From positions 62,001-126,000 of the forward strand of contig NZ_JSEP01000012.1 in assembly GCF_001624695.1 (NCBI RefSeq): a stretch of DNA of 64,000 nt, given 5' to 3'. This document shows, piece after piece, positions 19,421 to 28,868 of the stretch. The position numbers and the translations under genes were made by a program. Position 1 is the first letter of the stretch. Each line of letters opens with the position of its first letter. This stretch comes from Labrenzia sp. OB1. GTDB taxonomy: Bacteria > Pseudomonadota > Alphaproteobacteria > Rhizobiales > Stappiaceae. The notes below the pieces were generated by a model, which ran no database searches, was not told where the DNA came from, and worked only from the letters and a program-made list of their open reading frames with translations.

Positions 19421-20974
19421 ATGACTGAGTTTTTTTTAGCAAGCGACATGAACGCGGACGCGCTCGTCATCGGAGGCGGTTCGGCCGGAGTGCTGCTGGC
19501 CGCACGACTGAGCGAGGATCCAACCCGAAGCGTGCTTTTGATTGAAGCAGGCGATGAAGCCACGGACCCCGACATCTGGAATCCGGCGGCCTGGCCGGCG
19601 CTTCAGGGCCGCAGCTATGATTGGGACTATAAGACGGAGCCGCAGGCGGGCACAGCCGGCAGGGTCCATTCCTGGGCACGCGGCCGTCTTGTGGGTGGGT
19701 CGAGCTGCCTGCACGCGATGGGCTACATGCGCGGACATCCCGAAGATTTTGCGCCCTGGGCCGAAGCGACCGGCAGTTCCCGATGGAGCTATAAGGGTTT
19801 GTTGCCCGCCTTTGAAGCGAATGAAGACCGAGAAACCCCGGGTCACAAGGGTGGTCCCTTGCCTGTCCACAGGACGGATGCGGACATCAGCCCGCTTACC
19901 GATGCCTTCATCGCTGCCGGCAGCGCCCTCGGCCTGCCCCGCCTCAAAGGTCACAATGACGGTGAGATGATCGGCGCAACGCCGAACTCGCTGAACATCC
20001 GCGACGGAAGACGGGTGACGGTTGCAGATGCATGGCTGACACCGGAAGTGCGTGCCCGCGGCAATCTGAGGATTCTGACCGGCACCCTCGCCCGGCGTTT
20101 CGTTCTGGAGGCCAATCGGGTCCACCACCTCGAGATCGTCGGCAGGGACGGCCTGACCCGCATCTCCGCCGAGCAGGTGTTCTTGTGTGCCGGCTCACTG
20201 GAAAGCCCTGCTCTGCTGATGCGCTCCGGCATCGGACCGTCCGAGGTCCTCAATGCCGCAGGCGTGGACTGCCGTTTCGACATGCCCGATATCGGCCGGA
20301 ATCTCCAGGATCACCTGTTGGGCGCCGGCAATGTCTATTCCACGCGCAAGCCACTTCCGCCTTCTCGCCTGCAGCATTCCGAGTCGATGGCGTATATGAG
20401 AGCCGGCGACTTCACCGGGACGGGACGCCCCGATATCGTCGTCGGTTGCGGCGTGGCGCCGATCGTATCCGAGTGCTTTCCGCAGCCGGAAACCGGCACG
20501 GCTTACTCTCTGCTCTTCGGGGTGACCCATCCCACGAGCCGGGGCAGCCTTCGCATTACCGGGCCCGAAACCGGCGATCGGCTGATCATCGATCCAGCCT
20601 ACCTGCAAACAGACCATGACCGAGACATGTTTCGCCAGGCTCTCGAGGCCGCGCAAACAATCGGACACGCGCAGGAGCTTGACGGGTGGCGCGACCGCGA
20701 ACTTTATCCTGCCCCCCTCAGAACCACGGCCGAGATCGACGATTTCATCACGAAAGCGGTCATCACGCATCACCATCCGTGCGGCACTTGCAGGATGGGC
20801 AATGACGACACCGCTGTTGTCGGCCCGGATCTACGGCTTCGATCTGTCGATAACCTTTACGTGGTGGACGCCTCGGTCATGCCCAGCCTTACTGCGGGAC
20901 CGATTCACGCAGCCGTTCTGGCTATCGCGGAGACCTTTGTCCGGACCCTGGGTGATGGCACAACGGAAAACTGA
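19421..20974 (+). CDS. Pyridoxine 4-oxidase (GMC flavoprotein)
   Basis: GMC oxidoreductase of 517 residues that should oxidise pyridoxine to pyridoxal with O2. The FAD motif is VIGGGSAGVLLAARL near residues 15-29, signature 1 is GRLVGGSSCLHAMGYMRG near 89-106, and the catalytic histidine region is ITHHHPCGTCRMG near 444-456, with DASVMPS following. It resembles the Microbacterium/M. loti pyridoxine oxidases more than the second GMC enzyme of this locus. ATG 19421 follows GGGGACGGTG; a GTG directly before it and an ATG at 19448 are alternatives. It is 150 bp downstream of the regulator on the same strand. Confidence 0.82.
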   Translation: MTEFFLASDMNADALVIGGGSAGVLLAARLSEDPTRSVLLIEAGDEATDPDIWNPAAWPALQGRSYDWDYKTEPQAGTAGRVHSWARGRLVGGSSCLHAMGYMRGHPEDFAPWAEATGSSRWSYKGLLPAFEANEDRETPGHKGGPLPVHRTDADISPLTDAFIAAGSALGLPRLKGHNDGEMIGATPNSLNIRDGRRVTVADAWLTPEVRARGNLRILTGTLARRFVLEANRVHHLEIVGRDGLTRISAEQVFLCAGSLESPALLMRSGIGPSEVLNAAGVDCRFDMPDIGRNLQDHLLGAGNVYSTRKPLPPSRLQHSESMAYMRAGDFTGTGRPDIVVGCGVAPIVSECFPQPETGTAYSLLFGVTHPTSRGSLRITGPETGDRLIIDPAYLQTDHDRDMFRQALEAAQTIGHAQELDGWRDRELYPAPLRTTAEIDDFITKAVITHHHPCGTCRMGNDDTAVVGPDLRLRSVDNLYVVDASVMPSLTAGPIHAAVLAIAETFVRTLGDGTTEN

Positions 20975-21400
20975 CGATGGCGCTCGAAGCCAAACCGCGG
21001 TGCTGCCGGCTGCGACACGGATCGTAGCGGTACAAAGGAAAATTGAATTGACCGACAAACACCGCGGCTTTCAGGGAGAGCGCTTGGAAAAAGCCTCCGA
21101 TCCGCCACGAAGTTCCTGGCGACAAATATGCCGACCGCTCGATTGCTTCCGCGAACGAAGCCTCCGCTCCCCTGCAAAAACTGATCACCGAATATTGGAT
21201 CATTTGATGCTTCTCGCGACGTGGCATCAGATGGGCGTTAAAGAACCAGAATGACTTGAAACAGGCCGGGATCATGTCAAAATCGACAATGCTCACATCG
21301 GTGTCATATCATCAGCGGATATAATGAAAACGAATATGACCTGAAGGCGTCAAGATCGTTTGCACGACCGGCTTCGGTCGGAATTTATCCGGGGAACCAG
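20975..21400. other. Intergenic region with no recognised feature
   Basis: This 426-bp stretch follows pyridoxine oxidase. The last ~120 bp are AT-richer and may hold a promoter for the DUF3291 gene (for example around TCATATCATCAGCGGATATAATG), but I see no clear operator, RNA or terminator. An open frame in the first part is a frame-shifted continuation out of the oxidase and does not look coding. Confidence 0.4.
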
Positions 21401-21949
21401 ATGCAAGAGCGCGTGCTTGCCGTTTATACGTTCAATCAGTTTGTTGCGCCGTATCAGTCGGAACAAATCAGGGGTTTCAGAGAAGCTGAACCGGGAACAT
21501 TTTCCACCCTCGAAACTTCAGAGGGGTTTATTGCTCGCTCCGGCTACGATGGCGAGGAAGGGCCTCCAACCTGGGGAGAACAGGTTTTTCCTGACTGCTG
21601 GTCGAACAGCAACGGAGACGGCTGGGCGCCTTCAACTCTCTCCCTCTGGTCCTCCCTGGAGGCACTCATGGCGGCAACATACCAGGGACCACATGGACGG
21701 CTGCTGCGGCACGGCAAAGACTGGCACATTCCCGCGGATCATATTCCGGAGTATGTCCTATGGTGGAAAGGCGACGGAGACAGGCCTGACTGGGCTGAAG
21801 CCGTGGCACGCTTTGAGGACTTGATGTCGAATGGCCCTGGCCCGGCCGCCTTCTCGTTCAAGAATGCGTTTGATCCCGCAGGAAGGCCCTTCAAGCCGGA
21901 TATCGGGAAGATGAAGAATCTCGCGAAACTGAATGCCCTGAAGATCTGA
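21401..21949 (+). CDS. DUF3291-like protein
   Basis: Cytoplasmic protein of 182 residues. STLSLWSSLEALMAATYQGPHGRLLRHGKDWH near residues 78-109, then YVLWWKGDGDRPDWAEAVARFEDL and a GPGPAAFSFKNAFDP block, fit the ferredoxin-like DUF3291/monooxygenase-like fold. Function unknown. ATG 21401 has GGGGA 8 bases upstream. Stand-alone gene between the B6 locus and the convergent sugar operon. Confidence 0.75.
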   Translation: MQERVLAVYTFNQFVAPYQSEQIRGFREAEPGTFSTLETSEGFIARSGYDGEEGPPTWGEQVFPDCWSNSNGDGWAPSTLSLWSSLEALMAATYQGPHGRLLRHGKDWHIPADHIPEYVLWWKGDGDRPDWAEAVARFEDLMSNGPGPAAFSFKNAFDPAGRPFKPDIGKMKNLAKLNALKI

Positions 21950-22138
21950 TCGGCTCTGCGGGTCCATGCATTGCTCCTGCCCTGTCCGCACCGGCAAACG
22001 GTGACCGTATGAGCGCCCAGGATGCAAAGTTTACAAATGGAACGCTGTATTTTTTGAGCGATCGCCGCTGGCCGGCACCTTGCCGGTTGCGCAAACAAGC
22101 TGCGGAAACTGATGGCACCGACCCTTCGCCGGCATTCA

Positions 22139-22960
22139 TCAGCTTTCATATCTCACATAGGCGAAACGCTTGCTGTCCGGCGCCCACGAGGGAACATTGA
22201 TCGTCCCCTGCCCTCCATGCAGCGAACAAAGAATTTTCGGTGAACCGCCGTCTGCCGGCATGAGCCGCAATTGCACGGTCTTTCCGCCCGGGTGGCCTGT
22301 GGTTCCACGTTCATAAGCCAGGTAGACCACCTTTTGACCGTCCGGCGACGGATGCGGGAACCAGTTGACCCGCTCGTCGTCTGTCATGGCCTCCAACCCG
22401 CTGCCGTCCGGATGAATACGCCAGAGCTGAACCGATCCGTCACGCTCGCCGTTGAACCAGATCCACTGCCCGTCCGGCGTATAGTCCGGTCCGTCGCAAT
22501 GGTCGAAGTCCGAGGTGATTTGAAACTCTTCTCCTCCGTCAACGGAACAACTGAAAATCTGATAGGTCGCGCTGCGCCGCGCCGTGTAGGCAATCGTCCG
22601 GCCGTCCGGTGCATAGCCGTGCCAGTAGGACGGTACCTTTCCGGTCACTCTTTTCGGCGTGCCGCCGGTGGAGGGCAAAACGTAGATGCAGCTTTCCTTC
22701 GTCTGTGAAGAGTCGCTGATCGCCAGCTGCGATCCGTCAGGTGACAGGCCGTGATCGTTGTTGAGCTTGTCCGCAAAGCCGGTATCGATTTCAGCAAGCA
22801 CCGGTTCGGCGAGCGGCAGCCTGTAAAGCCTACCGCCACTGTTGACGATCAACTCCGCGCTGTCGCGGGTCCAGTTCGGTGCCTCCAGATGGCGTTCGGC
22901 CGCAAGAACGAGCGTTTCCTGGCCTGTTTCGATATCGAATGTGCAGATAAAACTCTTCAT
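22139..22960 (-). CDS. PD40/TolB-like beta-propeller protein
   Basis: A 273-residue protein made of WD40-like PD40 repeats: [58 protein letters not shown] and [13 protein letters not shown], spaced about 45 residues apart. No signal peptide is visible, unlike periplasmic TolB. The ATG ending at 22960 has GAGG 9 bases upstream. It is the last gene of the sugar operon, so it may be a propeller enzyme or lectin-like protein acting on the same carbohydrate; the role is unassigned. Confidence 0.8.
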   Translation of the reverse strand: MKSFICTFDIETGQETLVLAAERHLEAPNWTRDSAELIVNSGGRLYRLPLAEPVLAEIDTGFADKLNNDHGLSPDGSQLAISDSSQTKESCIYVLPSTGGTPKRVTGKVPSYWHGYAPDGRTIAYTARRSATYQIFSCSVDGGEEFQITSDFDHCDGPDYTPDGQWIWFNGERDGSVQLWRIHPDGSGLEAMTDDERVNWFPHPSPDGQKVVYLAYERGTTGHPGGKTVQLRLMPADGGSPKILCSLHGGQGTINVPSWAPDSKRFAYVRYES

Positions 22961-22999
22961 GGATGAATTCCTCATTTACGCGAATGAACTCCTGGTTCG

Positions 23000-24196
23000 T
23001 CAGTCGAAAAAGGCGCCGTCTTCAGGAGACAGATATTTGCCGGCTTTTGCCGGGTTGATCGTGATGCCGAGGCCCGGTGTGTCCGGAACCGCCACATGGC
23101 CGTCGCGAACGATCGGTTCAGGAAAACCGTCGACGATGTCGTACCACCAGTCCGGCTCACCAACCGGGTACTCGAAGGCAATGAAATTGCGCGGCAGCGT
23201 GGCGCAGACCTGCACAAGCGCGGCAAGCCCCAGCAGGCCGTTCGCGATACCGTGCGGCGCGATCTGGATGCCGTGTAGATCGGCGTATTCGGCAATCCAT
23301 TTCAGTTCCGCCAGGCCGCCGACATCGCAAGGATCCGGACCGATGACATTCACAGCCTTGGTCTCGATCAGTGGTCTGAAATTCTGGCGCAGGTAGATCT
23401 GTTCGCCCGTATGGATCGGCGTTGTCGTGGCGCGCGTCAGGCCGGCATAAAGATCCGCATCGACATAGGGCACATAATCGCCGCTCAGAAGATCCTCCAG
23501 CCAGAGAAGACTATGCTTCTCGACGCCTATCGCAAACCGCGTCGCATCGCCCACCGTCCAGCCCGGTCCGCAATCGAGAGCCAACCCGGCCCTGTCGCCG
23601 GTCACTTCCTTCATTGCCTGCACGCAATCGGCCATATGCGCCAGGCCATATTCGCTCAAGACGCCGCGTTCATGGGTTCCGTGCTGGCCGCAAAACATCC
23701 TGTCTCCGTAGAAGAAATTCGCAACGCCTGCCTCCATCCGGCCGTGAAAGCCGATGGGCTGTTTGACTATCGTGAAGCCTTCCTCCTGCATGAGCATGGC
23801 GGCCGTATTGCGAGCGTAGTCCTCAGGCGAAAAGCCGGTCAGCGGTTCCCGCTTGCCCCCGTTGTAGACCCTGACACGATCGCGCTGCTTGCCGCCCAGA
23901 AGCTTGTAAACGGGAAGCCCCGCCGCCTTGCCTGCGATGTCCCAAAGGGCGATTTCGACGACGCTGACGGCCGCCCCCCAGGGTTTGAAACCACCGAGAT
24001 GACGGATATGCAGCATGACCTGCTCCACATCCGTCGGGTCAAGCCCGACAATCTTGTCTCTGAGCTGCAGCACCAGCGGCTTGAGAAACGGCTTCCAGCT
24101 TTCGGCCTGGGCAAAGCCGTCAATTCCGGCATCCGTGACGATCCGCACGACAGGGCTCGATCCCAGCATTGCGCATTTCAGATCGGTGATTTTCAA
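23000..24196 (-). CDS. Enolase-superfamily enzyme (mandelate racemase/muconate lactonizing group)
   Basis: A 398-residue protein with the capping domain at about residues 1-120 and a TIM barrel after it. Candidate metal ligands are Asp in LALDCGPGW, Glu in LWLEDLL and Glu in IHTGEQ; a general His is in IQIAPHG near residue 310, and FEYP follows. At the KxK position the sequence reads IVKQP, with one lysine only, so the mechanism may differ from mandelate racemase itself. It is likely a sugar-acid dehydratase or cycloisomerase. It lies between the isomerase and PD40 genes with gaps of 16 and 39 bp. Confidence 0.82.
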   Translation of the reverse strand: MKITDLKCAMLGSSPVVRIVTDAGIDGFAQAESWKPFLKPLVLQLRDKIVGLDPTDVEQVMLHIRHLGGFKPWGAAVSVVEIALWDIAGKAAGLPVYKLLGGKQRDRVRVYNGGKREPLTGFSPEDYARNTAAMLMQEEGFTIVKQPIGFHGRMEAGVANFFYGDRMFCGQHGTHERGVLSEYGLAHMADCVQAMKEVTGDRAGLALDCGPGWTVGDATRFAIGVEKHSLLWLEDLLSGDYVPYVDADLYAGLTRATTTPIHTGEQIYLRQNFRPLIETKAVNVIGPDPCDVGGLAELKWIAEYADLHGIQIAPHGIANGLLGLAALVQVCATLPRNFIAFEYPVGEPDWWYDIVDGFPEPIVRDGHVAVPDTPGLGITINPAKAGKYLSPEDGAFFD

Positions 24197-24212
24197 CTGT
24201 CAGGCTCCGATC

Positions 24213-24968
24213 CTAAATGCCAAGCGTGCGCAGATAGTCGATCGAGCGCTTCGCGAACCTTTTCCAGTCCGCCGGATTGTCGTGCTCGGTGACGATCAGG
24301 TCGGCATTGGTCTGCTTGAACAAGGGGGCCAGAGCAGGCCAGTCGATGATCCCGTCACCGGTGGCGGTCCATCCGTCCTCCGCCTGTGTGCCCGGAGGTG
24401 CGGTATCCTTTGGCTGAATGGCGAATATGCGGTCCGCGTATTTGCACAGTTCCCGCGCAGGATCTGCGCCAGCGCGGGCAATCCAGCCGCAATCGATCTC
24501 GAAGAGCACTTCCTCACCGGCTGTCAGGATATGGTCGATCGGACGGCTGCCGTCCGGCAGTGGCGCATATTCGAAATCATGGTTGTGCCAGAGGACCTTG
24601 AGGCCATGCGGAGCGGCAAGTCGCGCGCCTTCGGCGAGCCGATCTCCGATCCCCTTCCAGAAATCACTGCTGTTCTCTCGCTCTGCCACGGGAACGAAGG
24701 GCGGGATCATGTACCGGGCGCCAAGTGTCAGCGCGATGTCGATGAACCGCCCGGGCTCGTCGACAAGCCCGGACAGCGGCATGTGAAAGCTGTAACAGGC
24801 CAGTCCCGCGTCGTCGATCTGACGGCGCAGCAGCGCGGGATCCTCCTGATAGGCGGGCAACCATGGCTCTACACCGTCATATCCCATGTCCTTGAGAACC
24901 GGCAGATGACTGGCCAAGGGTGGAAAATTGCGTGACGAATAGAGCTGGTAGGAAATCTTGTATGTCAT
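24213..24968 (-). CDS. Sugar phosphate isomerase/epimerase (xylose isomerase-like TIM barrel)
   Basis: A 251-residue TIM-barrel protein of the AP endonuclease 2/IolE-like family. Visible landmarks are LPVLKDMGYDGVEPW near residues 24-38, LKVLWHNHDFEYAP near 128-141, EIDCGWIARAG near 167-177 and VTEHDNP near 228-234, which would supply the divalent-metal ligands (E, H, D, E). It probably epimerises or isomerises the imported sugar. Same operon and direction as the enolase-superfamily gene. Confidence 0.85.
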   Translation of the reverse strand: MTYKISYQLYSSRNFPPLASHLPVLKDMGYDGVEPWLPAYQEDPALLRRQIDDAGLACYSFHMPLSGLVDEPGRFIDIALTLGARYMIPPFVPVAERENSSDFWKGIGDRLAEGARLAAPHGLKVLWHNHDFEYAPLPDGSRPIDHILTAGEEVLFEIDCGWIARAGADPARELCKYADRIFAIQPKDTAPPGTQAEDGWTATGDGIIDWPALAPLFKQTNADLIVTEHDNPADWKRFAKRSIDYLRTLGI

Positions 24969-25004
24969 GATCGATTGGCTTTCGGACAGGACGAGCAGGA
25001 ACCG

Positions 25005-25484
25005 TCAGGACTGCGATTCCTTGTCATTGTCGAATTCAAGAAGTTCAATCATCGCGCCGAGATCGGCGACCGTGTCGTAATAGGCATAGCGCCCGTGACC
25101 GCCGTCGAACTCTCCGCGTTGCAGCAGCCTGTGGCCCTGCTTTTCCAGATAGGCATTGCGCCGGGTCAGATTGCGGGTCCGGAAAGCAATATGGTGACAT
25201 CCCGGCCCTCGGCTTTCCAGAAGATCGCGCCAGGCGCTTTTTTCAGGTCCCGGTTGCAGAAACTCAACGTCAATGTTGCCGAACTCGAACATCATGATGC
25301 GACATCCGACATTTGCCGGTTTGCCCTCATAAATTGCCTGCGCCTGGTCGGCATCAGCGGCCCCGCCCTCCGGAGGCAGGGGCTTTCCCGTCAGGTCGGA
25401 GAACCACTTCGCGGATTTTTGAACGTCATGTGTCACGAAGCAGATCTGCATCACTGCATCTTCATCCAGCAGGCGCTTGTCCAT
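25005..25484 (-). CDS. VOC (glyoxalase/dioxygenase fold) protein
   Basis: A 159-residue vicinal-oxygen-chelate protein. QICFVTHDVQKSAKWFSDLTG near residues 11-31 is the first beta-alpha-beta unit and GCHHIAFRTRNL near 92-103 the second, with a Glu in the C-terminal AMIELLEF. Candidate metal residues are thus His, His and Glu. The ATG ending at 25484 is used because the longer frame runs through a terminator-like stem. Substrate unknown; it is probably an accessory enzyme of the sugar pathway. Confidence 0.8.
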   Translation of the reverse strand: MDKRLLDEDAVMQICFVTHDVQKSAKWFSDLTGKPLPPEGGAADADQAQAIYEGKPANVGCRIMMFEFGNIDVEFLQPGPEKSAWRDLLESRGPGCHHIAFRTRNLTRRNAYLEKQGHRLLQRGEFDGGHGRYAYYDTVADLGAMIELLEFDNDKESQS

Positions 25485-25507
25485 CTTTGGTATCCCGATG
25501 AAAATGT

Positions 25508-25545
25508 AAAAAAAGCGGGACGCCCCCAAGGAGAGACCGCCCCGC
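25508..25545 (-). terminator. Intrinsic terminator after the sugar-binding-protein gene
   Basis: Read on the minus strand, an 8-bp GC-rich stem (25538-25545 with 25515-25522, one G-U pair) closes a 15-base loop and is followed by seven T. It lies 8 bp past the stop of the ABC binding protein and 23 bp before the VOC gene start. It should stop part of the transcription so that importer genes are made in excess over the catabolic genes. Confidence 0.75.
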
Positions 25546-25553
25546 CAGGAGGA

Positions 25554-26801
25554 TCAGTTGAGGATGATGTCGTAGTTATCCTTTAGTTCCTCGATGGCTT
25601 CGTCGGTGGTCATGCTGTCATCGCTCCAGAAATTGAACGCGACTTCCCAGATCGAGGCCTGCCAGTCCGCGTCCACCATGGAGTGCGGGTTCTGGACCTG
25701 CCGTGCCGGGTCCTTCAAGATCGCCTGAACTTCCCTGGAACAGGGGTCGAGCGAAGACTGATCGATGTCGGTCCTGACCGGTGTCGACCCTTTTTTTGCG
25801 GCAAAGGCGGAATTGATGTCCGGGCTGACGGTCATCAACGCGAATTCCAGCTGCTTGCCATCCACGTCCGCCGGCTGATTGCCGAGCAGACCCCAGGCAT
25901 CCACCGTGACCGACAGGGCCTTGGCGCCCGGGATCTGGATACATCCGAAATCCTTGCCCGCTTCCTTGCCGGCAACACGCCATTCACCCTTCATCCAGTC
26001 CCCGTGAATTTGCATCAGGGCCTTTTCGGAGATGACGAAATTGGTCGTCATGTTCCAATCGCGATTCACCGATCCTTCATCCGCAGCCTGCTGGAACTTG
26101 CGCAGCCAGTCGAATGTCTCGCGCAACGGCGCCTCGTCCAGCGCTGCAGCATCGGGCTCCGGCCCGTAAATGCGCGTGAAGTAATCGGCCCCGCCGACAG
26201 TCGCGACAAGCGCGTGGGTCAGGTAGCCGATCTGCCAGGCTTGCGCCCCGACGGCCAGGGGCACATAGCCGGCTTCACGAATCTTGCCGAATTCGGAGAA
26301 CATGTCGTCAAGCGAGGTCCACGATGCAGGGTCTACGCCCGCTTTCTCGGCAACCGCCTTGTTGTAAAAGACCATGCCGTCAATATGAATTCCAAGCGGG
26401 AATTTCATGATCTCGCCGTCCACCGTGATGGATTTCACCACCGAAGGCGGCAGGTTCGCTGTGACGCCTGCTTCCTCGAAATCCTTTGTCAGCGGCCGGC
26501 CGAGACCCATCTGCGTCAGGTCGCGGTAGACGGCGGGGTTGTTCTCCGAAAAGATGTTGGGCGGTTGTCCGCCGGTCACCAGATTCAGCAGATTGACGTT
26601 CGAACCGGTGTCATGAGGAATGGTGATATCGATCCACTCGATGCCGCGTTCCTCCGCCCCGTCCTTCAGAACGTTTAGCGCCGCCACTTCCGCCGGTGAG
26701 GACCATTTCTGATAGATTATCAGTTCCTGCGGTTCGGCCCAGGCCGCTCCGGCCGCCAAGATGGCCGACGCCGACACGATCATTGCAAACTTCTTCAACA
26801 T
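25554..26801 (-). CDS. Sugar ABC transporter, solute-binding protein (family 1)
   Basis: Periplasmic binding protein of 415 residues. The signal peptide MLKKFAMIVSASAILAAGAAWA is cleaved before EPQ. Family-1 features include NLVTGGQPPNIF near 73-84, PLGIHIDGMVFYNKAVAEKAG near 135-155 and GDWMKGEW near 270-277. This family binds mono- and oligosaccharides. It is 24 bp downstream of the ATPase gene. Confidence 0.9.
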   Translation of the reverse strand: MLKKFAMIVSASAILAAGAAWAEPQELIIYQKWSSPAEVAALNVLKDGAEERGIEWIDITIPHDTGSNVNLLNLVTGGQPPNIFSENNPAVYRDLTQMGLGRPLTKDFEEAGVTANLPPSVVKSITVDGEIMKFPLGIHIDGMVFYNKAVAEKAGVDPASWTSLDDMFSEFGKIREAGYVPLAVGAQAWQIGYLTHALVATVGGADYFTRIYGPEPDAAALDEAPLRETFDWLRKFQQAADEGSVNRDWNMTTNFVISEKALMQIHGDWMKGEWRVAGKEAGKDFGCIQIPGAKALSVTVDAWGLLGNQPADVDGKQLEFALMTVSPDINSAFAAKKGSTPVRTDIDQSSLDPCSREVQAILKDPARQVQNPHSMVDADWQASIWEVAFNFWSDDSMTTDEAIEELKDNYDIILN

Positions 26802-26824
26802 GACTTCCTCCCTTAGTCGAAGAC

Positions 26825-27925
26825 CTAGAGCCGCAGGCCGGAACCGGCGGCGAAAACATTGAGCTTGTTTTTCGGGTAGGCGACCGAAACCGTGTCCCCC
26901 GGATGCAACGCACTCGCCCGATCCGGTTCGGTGCGCACGGCCAGCAGCCGGTCCTCATAGGCAAGCGACAGGATCGTGTCCGATCCGGTTCGCTCTATGA
27001 TCTTGACCGTCAGGTCGAATGTCGCCGCAGGTTCGGCCACTGTGCCGTTCGGTGCACTGAAATGCTCCGGCCGGAAACCGACGATGATCTCCTCCCCCTC
27101 CTGCGGTGTGTGCCCGAAGGCATAACCAGACAGATCCACCTGTACACCCGACCTGAGCGCAGCGAGCGGATGCCCTGTGCTCAGCGAGAAAACGCCCGGA
27201 TTGAGATTCATCTGCGGCGAGCCGATGAAACCGGCAACAAAGAGATTCTGCGGCCGTTCGTAGACCTCGTCCGGAGACCCGAACTGCTGGATCTCGCCGC
27301 CGTTCATGACCGCGATCTTTGTTGCCATCGTCATCGCTTCGATCTGGTCATGCGTCACATAGACGATGGTTGGCTTCAGTTCGTCGTGCAGCTTCTTGAT
27401 CTCAAGCCGCATTTCCGTGCGCAGCTTGGCGTCGAGGTTGGAAAGCGGCTCGTCAAAGAGAAGTACATCGGCGTGTTTTACCAGGGCGCGTCCAATGGCG
27501 ACGCGCTGGCGCTGACCACCGGAGAGTTGCGCCGGTTTGCGGCCAAGCAGAGGATCGAGCTGAAGCAGATTGCTGGCCCAGGCGATGCGCCGTTCGATTT
27601 CTGCGGCATCCAGCTTGCGTGCGGCAAGTCCGAAGCGCAGGTTGCCGCGCACCGTTTTGGTCGGATAGAGCGCATAGGACTGGAAAACCATGGCAAGGCC
27701 CCGGTCCTTCGGGTCCAGTTCGGTGACGTCGCGATCGCCGATCATGATCCTGCCGCTGGTGACTTCCACCAGTCCGGCCAAGAGGTTCAACAGCGTGGTC
27801 TTGCCGCAGCCGGACGGGCCGAGAAGTACCAGAAAATCGCTGTCCTCTACGTCGAGATTCAGCCCGTCGAGCACGGCCAGATTGCCGTATGACTTGTTGA
27901 TATGTTCGAAGGAAACGTTTGGCAT
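26825..27925 (-). CDS. Sugar ABC transporter, ATP-binding protein (UgpC/MalK type)
   Basis: A 366-residue ATPase. Walker A is GPSGCGKTT near residues 37-45, the signature is LSGGQRQRVAIGRAL near 132-146, Walker B is LLFDEPLSNLD near 154-164, and the H-loop is VTHDQ. A C-terminal TOBE/MalK-like regulatory domain follows from about 230. The ATG ending at 27925 is chosen because the upstream part of the frame is non-homologous. Gap to the permease gene is 7 bp. Confidence 0.92.
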   Translation of the reverse strand: MPNVSFEHINKSYGNLAVLDGLNLDVEDSDFLVLLGPSGCGKTTLLNLLAGLVEVTSGRIMIGDRDVTELDPKDRGLAMVFQSYALYPTKTVRGNLRFGLAARKLDAAEIERRIAWASNLLQLDPLLGRKPAQLSGGQRQRVAIGRALVKHADVLLFDEPLSNLDAKLRTEMRLEIKKLHDELKPTIVYVTHDQIEAMTMATKIAVMNGGEIQQFGSPDEVYERPQNLFVAGFIGSPQMNLNPGVFSLSTGHPLAALRSGVQVDLSGYAFGHTPQEGEEIIVGFRPEHFSAPNGTVAEPAATFDLTVKIIERTGSDTILSLAYEDRLLAVRTEPDRASALHPGDTVSVAYPKNKLNVFAAGSGLRL

Positions 27926-27932
27926 ATTTCTC

Positions 27933-28868
27933 TCAGCCCTTGATCGCGCCGGCGGAAATGCCCTGGACAAAGAACTTGCCGAGCACGAAATAGATGACAA
28001 GCGGCGGGATGGCTGTCAGCAGCGCCGCCGCCATGTTGGCGTTGTAGGAAACCGTTCCGGTAGACACGGTCACCAGGTTCGCCAGATTGACCGTCATGGG
28101 TTGCCCGCCCGGCCCGCCAAAGGTCACGCCGATCAGATAGTCGTTCCAGATGTGGGTGATCTGCATGATCAGGACGACGATCAGGATGTTGGCGGACATG
28201 GGCAGAATGATTTCGCCGAAGATGCGCCAGAACGACCCGCTGTCGATCATTGCCGCCTTGATCAACTCGTCCGGGATGTCCTTGTAATAGTTGCGAAAAA
28301 TCAGCGTAACGATCGGCATGGTCATGACCGTGTGAATGAACGCGACCGCCCACAGCGAACCGTAGATGCCCATGTGCACTGTCAGTTGAATGAGCGGGAA
28401 CATGATGATCTGGAAAGGCACGAAGGCCGCCATGAAGAGAATGAACAGGAAAGTGCCCGCCCATCTGACGTTCCACAGCGCCAAGGCATATCCGGTTACC
28501 GCCGAAAGCGAGATCGAGGCGATCAGCGAGGGAATGAGGATCTTGACCGAATTCCAGAACCCGACCTTCAGGCCTTCGCAGGTGATGCCGGAACAGGCTT
28601 CGTTCCAGGCAAAGTTCCACGGTTCCCAGGTCCATTCCGTCGGCAACGCGAATATCGCACCCTGGCGGATCTGTTCCATGGTTTTGAAAGACGTGACCAC
28701 CAGGACATAAAGCGGAACGCAGTAAAAAGCGGCCGCCATGGCGAGAAAAACAAGGACCGCAACAGACCGGCCGTTGATACGGGACTTTCTTCGCGGAAAG
28801 AGCACCGGTTTTTCCTGCGTGCCCGCGTTGAGACGGATTGCCGGTCGAACGGCGAGAGGATCGCTCAT
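27933..28868 (-). CDS. Sugar ABC transporter, permease (MalG type)
   Basis: A 311-residue permease with a ~35-residue polar N-terminus and six hydrophobic segments. The EAA-loop region DELIKAAMIDSGSFWRIFGEIILP is near residues 203-226, characteristic of MalG-type carbohydrate permeases. It overlaps the partner permease by one base. Confidence 0.9.
   Translation of the reverse strand: MSDPLAVRPAIRLNAGTQEKPVLFPRRKSRINGRSVAVLVFLAMAAAFYCVPLYVLVVTSFKTMEQIRQGAIFALPTEWTWEPWNFAWNEACSGITCEGLKVGFWNSVKILIPSLIASISLSAVTGYALALWNVRWAGTFLFILFMAAFVPFQIIMFPLIQLTVHMGIYGSLWAVAFIHTVMTMPIVTLIFRNYYKDIPDELIKAAMIDSGSFWRIFGEIILPMSANILIVVLIMQITHIWNDYLIGVTFGGPGGQPMTVNLANLVTVSTGTVSYNANMAAALLTAIPPLVIYFVLGKFFVQGISAGAIKG

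Noticed and set aside
19315..19428. A 37-codon open frame overlapping the start of pyridoxine oxidase
   Set aside because: No ribosome-binding site, codon third positions unlike neighbouring genes, and no recognisable motif; more likely intergenic sequence.
19421..19440. T8 run as a possible terminator before pyridoxine oxidase
   Set aside because: It is inside the coding start (Phe-Phe-Leu codons) and no stem precedes it.
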